From the NCBI GenBank assembly GCA_045647865.1, contig JAZRMW010000057.1:1-64000 (forward strand): DNA of 64,000 nucleotides. The letters are read 5' to 3'. The stretch is from Phocaeicola_A sp045647865 (GTDB taxonomy: Bacteria; Bacteroidota; Bacteroidia; Bacteroidales; Bacteroidaceae). Each line of letters begins with the position of its first letter. Position 1 is the stretch's first letter. Positions 59,499-64,000 of this stretch are shown piece by piece. The notes below the pieces were generated by a model that searched no databases, was not told the origin of the DNA, and saw only the letters and a list, made by a program, of their open reading frames with translations. The position numbers and the translations under genes are program-made.

Positions 59499-61826
59499 AT
59501 GAACAAAGTATGGAAAAAAGTCCTGCTCGGTGCAGGCCTGCTGATGCTGATGTTGCCCATGATGGCTGCCAAGCAGAACAAGGAGGCGCAAGAAGTGCGC
59601 AAAATCATTGACAAAGTAAATACCTATTGGCAAACGAACAACAAGCCCGAAGTGCGTTCCTTCTGGGACAATGCAGCCTACCACACAGGAAACATGGAGG
59701 CTTACTTCCTGACAGGAAATGAAAAGTACCGCGCCTACTCCGAGGCTTGGGCCAACCACAACCAATGGAAAGGCGCGAAGAGCAACAACCGCGCCGAATG
59801 GGTTTACAACTACGGCGAAACGGACCGTCACGTACTCTTCGGTGACTGGCAGATCTGTTTCCAGACGTATATCGACCTTTACAACATCATGCCCGAAGAT
59901 CATAAAGTGCGCCGTGCACGCGAGGTCATGGAGTATCAGATGAGTACTCCGAAGAACGACTATTGGTGGTGGAGCGACGGTCTTTACATGGTTATGCCTG
60001 TCATGACGAAACTCTACAAACTCACGGGTAACCAAAAGTACTTGGACAAACTCTATGAGTACATCTGCTATTCGGACGAAATCATGCTCGACAAGGAGAC
60101 CGGTATCTATTATCGCGATGCCAAATATGTATATCCCAAACACAAAAGTGCCAACGGCAAGAAGGATTTCTGGGCACGTGGTGATGGATGGGTGCTGGCC
60201 GGACTTGCCAAGGTGTTGAAAGACCTGCCTGCTGATTACAAACACCACCAGTTCTTTGTGGACAAATACAAGAAATTGGCCAAATCCATTGCTGAAATCC
60301 AACAACCTGAAGGATATTGGACACGCAGTATGATGGACCCCGAACATGCTCCAGGACCTGAAACAAGCGGTACAGCCTTCTTCACTTATGGTTTCCTGTG
60401 GGGTATCAACAACGGATACTTGGATGAAGCCACTTATATGCCCGTAGTAAACAAGGCTTGGAACTACTTGAAGAATACAGCTCTGCAGAAGAGTGGAAAA
60501 GTTGGATATGTACAACCCATCGGTGAAAGAGCTATCCCCGGACAGGTGGTAGATGTAAACTCACAAGCCAACTTCGGTGTAGGAGCTTTCCTGTTGGCAG
60601 CATGTGAATATGTGCGCTACCTTGAAAGCCGCGATTTGCAAGCCAATAACGACCGCGCTTATTGGGTGGACCTTGCCTACAAGATGGCTGCTCCCGTACT
60701 GAGCAACATGGCCGAGGGCAAATTACAAGCCAACATGCAGATTGAGGTAAGTCCCAGTTTCGACAACCGCGACAAGCGCGTGACCTATATGGAAGCTTTC
60801 GGCCGACTGATGGCCGGTGTGGCTCCCTGGCTTTCACTTCCCGATGAAAACACCGAGGAAGGAAAGATGCGTAAACAACTCCGCGAATGGGCATTGAAAA
60901 GCTATGCACATGCCGTTGACCCCAATAGCCCCGACTATCTGCTTTGGCGCAAAGAAGGACAACCCCTCGTAGATGCAGCCTACATTGCAGAGAGTTTCCT
61001 CCGTGCATACGACCAACTCTGGAAACCTTTGGACGAAACGACCAAGAAACGTTACATCGAGGAGTTTACTTTGCTCCGCCGCGTAGATCCCCCTTATACC
61101 AACTGGTTGCTCTTCTCAAGCATCATCGAAAGTTTCTTGGCCAAAACAGGCGCTCCGTATGATGCTTATCGCGTAAACTCTGCTTGCCGCAAAATGGAAG
61201 AGTGGTACGTAGGCGACGGATGGTATGCCGATGGCCCTGTGTTTGCCTTCGACTACTACAGCAGCTACGTGTTCCACCCCATGTATCTGGAGACTTTGCA
61301 AGCCATGAAGGATGCCAAGGCTTATACCCGTATCCATTACGGACAATATTACGACCGTGCCCTTGAACGTTGCCAGAAATTCAGCATCGTGCTCGAACGC
61401 CTCATTTCACCCGAAGGAACTTTCCCCGTATTCGGCCGTTCTATCCCTTACCGCATGGCAGCCATGCAACCTTTGGCATTGATGGCATGGTACCAACGCC
61501 TGCCGGGCGGACTCACCAACGGACAGGTACGTTCAGCCCTTACTGCTACAATGAAAAGCATGTACAACGGCAAGGAAAACTTCAATGAAGGCGGATTCCT
61601 TACTATCGGATTCTGTGGACGTCAACCAAACGTTGCAGACTGGTACACCAACAACGGAAGCCTCTACATGACATCACTCTCACTCCTTCCCTTAGGATTA
61701 CCCGCCACACATCCTTTCTGGACCGATGCTCCAGCTGACTGGACATCTAAAAAGGCATGGAGCGGACAACCTTTCCCGAAAGACCACCAATGGAAGGACC
61801 AAATCGTAACAAAAGACTTGTTCTGA
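59499..61826 (+). CDS. GH105-DUF2264 fusion, putative unsaturated uronyl hydrolase
   Basis: About 775 residues. Signal peptide 1-25 (LLGAGLLMLMLPMMAA). Residues 40-370 are family 105 (YteR/rhamnogalacturonyl hydrolase): SNNRAEWVYNYGETDRHVLF, YWWWSDGLYMVMPVMTKL with the Asp near 145, KKDFWARGDGWVLAGLAKVL with the second Asp, and GPETSGTAFFTYGFLWGI. Residues 380-775 are DUF2264: AFGRLMAGVAPWLSLPDENT, WKPLDETTKKRYIEEFTLLR, YTNWLLFSSIIESFLAKTGA and DGWYADGPVFAFDYYSSYVF. A GTG at 59478 would extend it, but the ATG at 59499 gives a better signal peptide. Likely removes unsaturated uronic acids from lyase-cut polysaccharide. Confidence 0.88.
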   Translation: MNKVWKKVLLGAGLLMLMLPMMAAKQNKEAQEVRKIIDKVNTYWQTNNKPEVRSFWDNAAYHTGNMEAYFLTGNEKYRAYSEAWANHNQWKGAKSNNRAEWVYNYGETDRHVLFGDWQICFQTYIDLYNIMPEDHKVRRAREVMEYQMSTPKNDYWWWSDGLYMVMPVMTKLYKLTGNQKYLDKLYEYICYSDEIMLDKETGIYYRDAKYVYPKHKSANGKKDFWARGDGWVLAGLAKVLKDLPADYKHHQFFVDKYKKLAKSIAEIQQPEGYWTRSMMDPEHAPGPETSGTAFFTYGFLWGINNGYLDEATYMPVVNKAWNYLKNTALQKSGKVGYVQPIGERAIPGQVVDVNSQANFGVGAFLLAACEYVRYLESRDLQANNDRAYWVDLAYKMAAPVLSNMAEGKLQANMQIEVSPSFDNRDKRVTYMEAFGRLMAGVAPWLSLPDENTEEGKMRKQLREWALKSYAHAVDPNSPDYLLWRKEGQPLVDAAYIAESFLRAYDQLWKPLDETTKKRYIEEFTLLRRVDPPYTNWLLFSSIIESFLAKTGAPYDAYRVNSACRKMEEWYVGDGWYADGPVFAFDYYSSYVFHPMYLETLQAMKDAKAYTRIHYGQYYDRALERCQKFSIVLERLISPEGTFPVFGRSIPYRMAAMQPLALMAWYQRLPGGLTNGQVRSALTATMKSMYNGKENFNEGGFLTIGFCGRQPNVADWYTNNGSLYMTSLSLLPLGLPATHPFWTDAPADWTSKKAWSGQPFPKDHQWKDQIVTKDLF

Positions 61827-61844
61827 TAAATTAGAAAAAAGATT

Positions 61845-61941
61845 TTTTAGACGCGAATGACGCGGATGACACGGATAAATTATATTCTTTCGAGTATAAT
61901 ACACACAAAAGTTCCACGTCATCCGCGTCATCTGTATCATA
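61845..61941. repeat. GACGCGGATGAC-family hairpin, copy 3
   Basis: TGACGCGGATGAC (61858-61870) pairs perfectly with GTCATCCGCGTCA (61918-61930), with an inner ATTATA/TATAAT pair. It starts 18 nt after the stop codon with TTTTTTAGACGCGAAT, the same head as the copy at 50693. Confidence 0.8.
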
Positions 61942-62011
61942 AGAAATAAAACCAAACATTCTCTCTCATACTAAAAAACGTAAAAATCGACAGTTTCTCC
62001 CAAGAATATCG

Positions 62012-62019
62012 TACTTTTG
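62012..62019 (+). promoter_or_regulatory. -7 box of rpoD
   Basis: TACTTTTG, 25 nt before the ATG at 62044. It covers the upstream TTG codon at 62017, so that codon cannot be the start. Confidence 0.65.
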
Positions 62020-62043
62020 CACTGGATTTTTGTTGTCTATGGC

Positions 62044-62907
62044 ATGAGACAACTGAAAATATCCAAAAGCATTACCAACCGCGAAAGTGCCTCACTGGAA
62101 AAATACCTTCAGGAAATTGGGCGCGAAGAGATGATTGCGGTAGAGGAAGAAGCTGAACTGGCCACACGCATCCGTAAAGGAGACATTCAAGCGCTCGAAC
62201 GGCTGGTAAAAGCTAATCTGCGGTTCGTCGTATCTGTGGCCAAACAATACCAAAACCAAGGGTTAAGTTTACCTGACCTCATCAATGAAGGGAACTTGGG
62301 ACTGATAAAAGCCGCTGAGAAATTCGACGAAACACGTGGATTCAAGTTCATCAGTTATGCCGTATGGTGGATACGCCAATCCATCCTGCAGGCATTAGCC
62401 GAACAATCGCGCATTGTGCGTATCCCTCTCAATCAGGTAGGAAATCTGAATAAGGTAAGCCGCACTTTCTCCAGACTTGAACAGAAGATGGAGCGAAGTC
62501 CTTCGATTGATGAAATGGCCGAAGCACTCAACGTGGATTCTGAACGAATCACCGAAGCCATGAGATTAGGCGGACGGCACGTATCTATTGATGCCCCTTT
62601 CTCCGAAGATGAAGAAAACAGCATGGTGGACATCCTATCGGATAACGAAACACCGAATACGGATGACAATCTCGACCACGAATCCTTGGGTACAGACATC
62701 AGACGAATGTTGGCACAATTGACAGAACGCGAACGGCGAATCTTGAGTATGTTCTACGGCATTGACGAACCCGAACAACCCTTAGAAGAAATAGGAAACA
62801 AACTAGGGCTCAGCCGCGAAAGGGTAAGACAAATAAAGGAAAAGACTCTGAAACGCCTACGTCATGACCCACGAAACAAACTTTTAAAACCATTTTTAGG
62901 AACTTAA
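62044..62907 (+). CDS. rpoD: Primary sigma factor, Bacteroidetes type
   Basis: A 287-residue sigma-70 factor of the short Bacteroidetes kind that lacks region 1.1. Domains: region 1.2 (SLEKYLQEIGREEMIAVEEE), region 2 with LVKANLRFVVSVAKQYQNQG and DLINEGNLGLIKAAEKFDET and the -10-recognising GFKFISYAVWWIRQSILQA near residue 105, region 3 (SPSIDEMAEALNVDSERIT) and region 4 (LTERERRILSMFYGID, then LGLSRERVRQIKEKTLKRL). It directs recognition of the TTG/TAnnTTTG promoters listed in this window. All elements are intact. Confidence 0.97.
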   Translation: MRQLKISKSITNRESASLEKYLQEIGREEMIAVEEEAELATRIRKGDIQALERLVKANLRFVVSVAKQYQNQGLSLPDLINEGNLGLIKAAEKFDETRGFKFISYAVWWIRQSILQALAEQSRIVRIPLNQVGNLNKVSRTFSRLEQKMERSPSIDEMAEALNVDSERITEAMRLGGRHVSIDAPFSEDEENSMVDILSDNETPNTDDNLDHESLGTDIRRMLAQLTERERRILSMFYGIDEPEQPLEEIGNKLGLSRERVRQIKEKTLKRLRHDPRNKLLKPFLGT

Positions 62908-62933
62908 ATTATAAGAATATAATAAAACTGAAG

Positions 62934-63341
62934 ATGAAACATCTATTGATAGCAGCATTGGCTATGTGCATGTGCATTACCACCTATGCAAAGGAAAAAG
63001 AAGAGAATAAGGAAACTGAAAAACAAACAATCTACATGTTTGGTGTAGGAGCTGCATTCGGAGATACAACCGTATGCTTCACTAACATACAGACTATTGA
63101 AGGTGAAGGATTGGTAAACAAAGGATTCTTGAAAGCACGCAACATGTACTCCATGCAATTCAAGAATTATTTGGAAAATGCAGAAAACTTACCCCACCGC
63201 ACATGTGCCATCTATTTTTCAACGAAAAAAAACAAATTGGAAAAGAAATATTCCAAACTGAAAGCACGCTACATGGAGGATAAAGATAAAGCTACACGCA
63301 CGATTGATTCCAGCAAATTCAGTTTTAAACTTCACGAATAA
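62934..63341 (+). CDS. Small secreted protein of unknown function
   Basis: A 135-residue protein with a signal peptide (LLIAALAMCMCITTYA), then a charged linker (KEKEENKETEKQ) and a domain starting IYMFGVGAAFGDTTVCFTNI, followed by SMQFKNYLENAENLPHRTCA and a Lys-rich C-terminus (KKNKLEKKYSKLKARYMEDK). No family recognised, though similar small exported proteins are found beside rpoD in Bacteroidales. It is 27 nt downstream of rpoD and probably cotranscribed. Likely periplasmic. Confidence 0.6.
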   Translation: MKHLLIAALAMCMCITTYAKEKEENKETEKQTIYMFGVGAAFGDTTVCFTNIQTIEGEGLVNKGFLKARNMYSMQFKNYLENAENLPHRTCAIYFSTKKNKLEKKYSKLKARYMEDKDKATRTIDSSKFSFKLHE

Positions 63342-63362
63342 ATTTCGTATATAAAAAAAATC

Positions 63363-63406
63363 AGGAAGTCAAGTCTATTAGTTTGGAATAATAGACTTGA
63401 CTTCCT
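63363..63406. terminator. Terminator between convergent genes
   Basis: AGGAAGTCAAGTCTATTA (63363-63380) and its complement (63389-63406) form a perfect 18-bp stem with an 8-nt loop. The T-tract is on the minus strand (eight T after the stem), so it ends the comF transcript; the plus transcript may use the stem too. Confidence 0.9.
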
Positions 63407-63414
63407 TGAATTAT

Positions 63415-63999
63415 TCACATGACTCCCATATCTGCAAGTCCCAATACGGCTACACTTATCCGACATTGAGGAATTGATTTATGAAGAACCTCGGCACACG
63501 AAGTTAATGTGGCACCTGTAGTAGTGACATCATCCACTAACAGAAGATGTTTCCCTTCCAAACGGGAAGTATCCACAGGAAGAATTTGAAAAATTTTCTG
63601 TACGTTTTCCCATCGCTCAGTATCAGAGAGATGCGTCTGCGTAGGATTATCCACTATACGGACAATTATATTGGAATCCACAGGAATTCCCAACACTTCG
63701 CTCATCCCTTGAGCCAACAAAAGGCTCTGATTGTATCCGCGCTTTTCCTCGCGTCTTTTATGCAAAGGTACAGGTATAAGAATGTCCACATCCGCAAAGA
63801 AATCACTCTCTGTACCAATATGAGTAGCCATCAACCGTCCCATACCGACACACAAACGTACATCCCCCCTATACTTCATCCGGTGGACAATCTGATGATA
63901 AGGAGATTCGGGTGAATAATAGAAATAACAACCAGCCCGAACAACGGGCACACGACATGAAAAGCGTTGTACCAACCGATTGTCCGAATGAAAGTGCAA
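63415..63999 (-). CDS. comF: ComF-family phosphoribosyltransferase, truncated by the window edge
   Basis: At least 194 residues; the N-terminus, normally with a zinc-binding CxxC pair, lies beyond position 64000. The frame is open to the edge, so the TTG at 63999 is not the true start. Seen: CRVPVVRAGCYFYYSPESPY, HRMKYRGDVRLCVGMGRLMA, IPVPLHKRREEKRGYNQSLL and the PRPP-binding loop LLLVDDVTTTGATLTSCAEV near its end. ComF relatives aid DNA uptake or nucleotide salvage. It points toward rpoD and ends at a strong terminator. Confidence 0.9.
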   Translation of the reverse strand: MHFHSDNRLVQRFSCRVPVVRAGCYFYYSPESPYHQIVHRMKYRGDVRLCVGMGRLMATHIGTESDFFADVDILIPVPLHKRREEKRGYNQSLLLAQGMSEVLGIPVDSNIIVRIVDNPTQTHLSDTERWENVQKIFQILPVDTSRLEGKHLLLVDDVTTTGATLTSCAEVLHKSIPQCRISVAVLGLADMGVM

Positions 64000-64000
64000 A

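Overview
The window reads as a chromosomal segment of a gut-type Bacteroidales bacterium (Bacteroidaceae or Prevotellaceae). Three things point there. Promoters follow the Bacteroidetes pattern of TTG at -33, about 20 nt, then TAnnTTTG at -7, seen for example at 16794, 22904, 41551 and 54267. Several secreted proteins end in C-terminal sorting-domain-like tails of type IX secretion cargo. The gene repertoire also fits: a 287-residue primary sigma factor, a Nudix-type AraR, SusD-free GH43 and GH105 lipoprotein or secreted enzymes, and an HU protein with an extra C-terminal domain. No rRNA, phage, conjugative or CRISPR locus is visible.

Layout. 1-3800 (minus): hisG-hisD-hisC behind a histidine-rich leader peptide and attenuator. 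3845-16825 (minus): a run of five large secreted proteins (one subtilase, two with a CxxC thioredoxin-like segment, one fibronectin-like, one internally duplicated) ending in a small thioesterase, all behind one good promoter. 16914-22671: a 184-nt nested palindromic element, then five polysaccharide genes (three GT-A-type transferases, one GT-B-type, one flippase) arranged around a symmetric divergent promoter. 22997-23162: two identical tRNA-Asp genes. 23262-27986: yigZ, a decayed gene remnant, grpE-dnaJ and folC.

28126-41240 (plus): galM-galK, then a second operon of a lipoprotein galM, an SSS sugar/sodium symporter, the Nudix-type regulator AraR, araD, araA, araB, tkt and rpiB. Together these import L-arabinose (and galactose), convert it to xylulose-5-phosphate and feed the pentose phosphate pathway. 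The GH43 lipoprotein at 48163 could supply arabinose or xylose at the cell surface. 41619-47964: a C69 dipeptidase, a phosphohexomutase and rfbA-rfbC-rfbB for dTDP-sugar synthesis. 50045-53990: a DUF2271 lipoprotein and a tex-nudC operon in which both genes carry related in-frame palindromic repeat insertions.

54164-58956: a 21-bp-period palindrome array upstream of an HU-family gene, a strongly structured RNA candidate with 6S-like architecture, and a TonB-domain/BspA-type leucine-rich repeat fusion. 59032-59370: a 339-bp MITE made from an IS982-type element. 59499-63999: a GH105-DUF2264 fusion enzyme, rpoD, a small secreted protein and a truncated comF at the window edge.

The most unusual content is not a new gene cluster but small repeated DNA: coding palindromic inserts in nudC and tex, an ATCGWCGAT palindrome family, a GACGCGGATGAC hairpin family that follows stop codons, nested palindromes, IS ends, and the structured RNA at 55162-55396. 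All alignments and match counts were made by eye.
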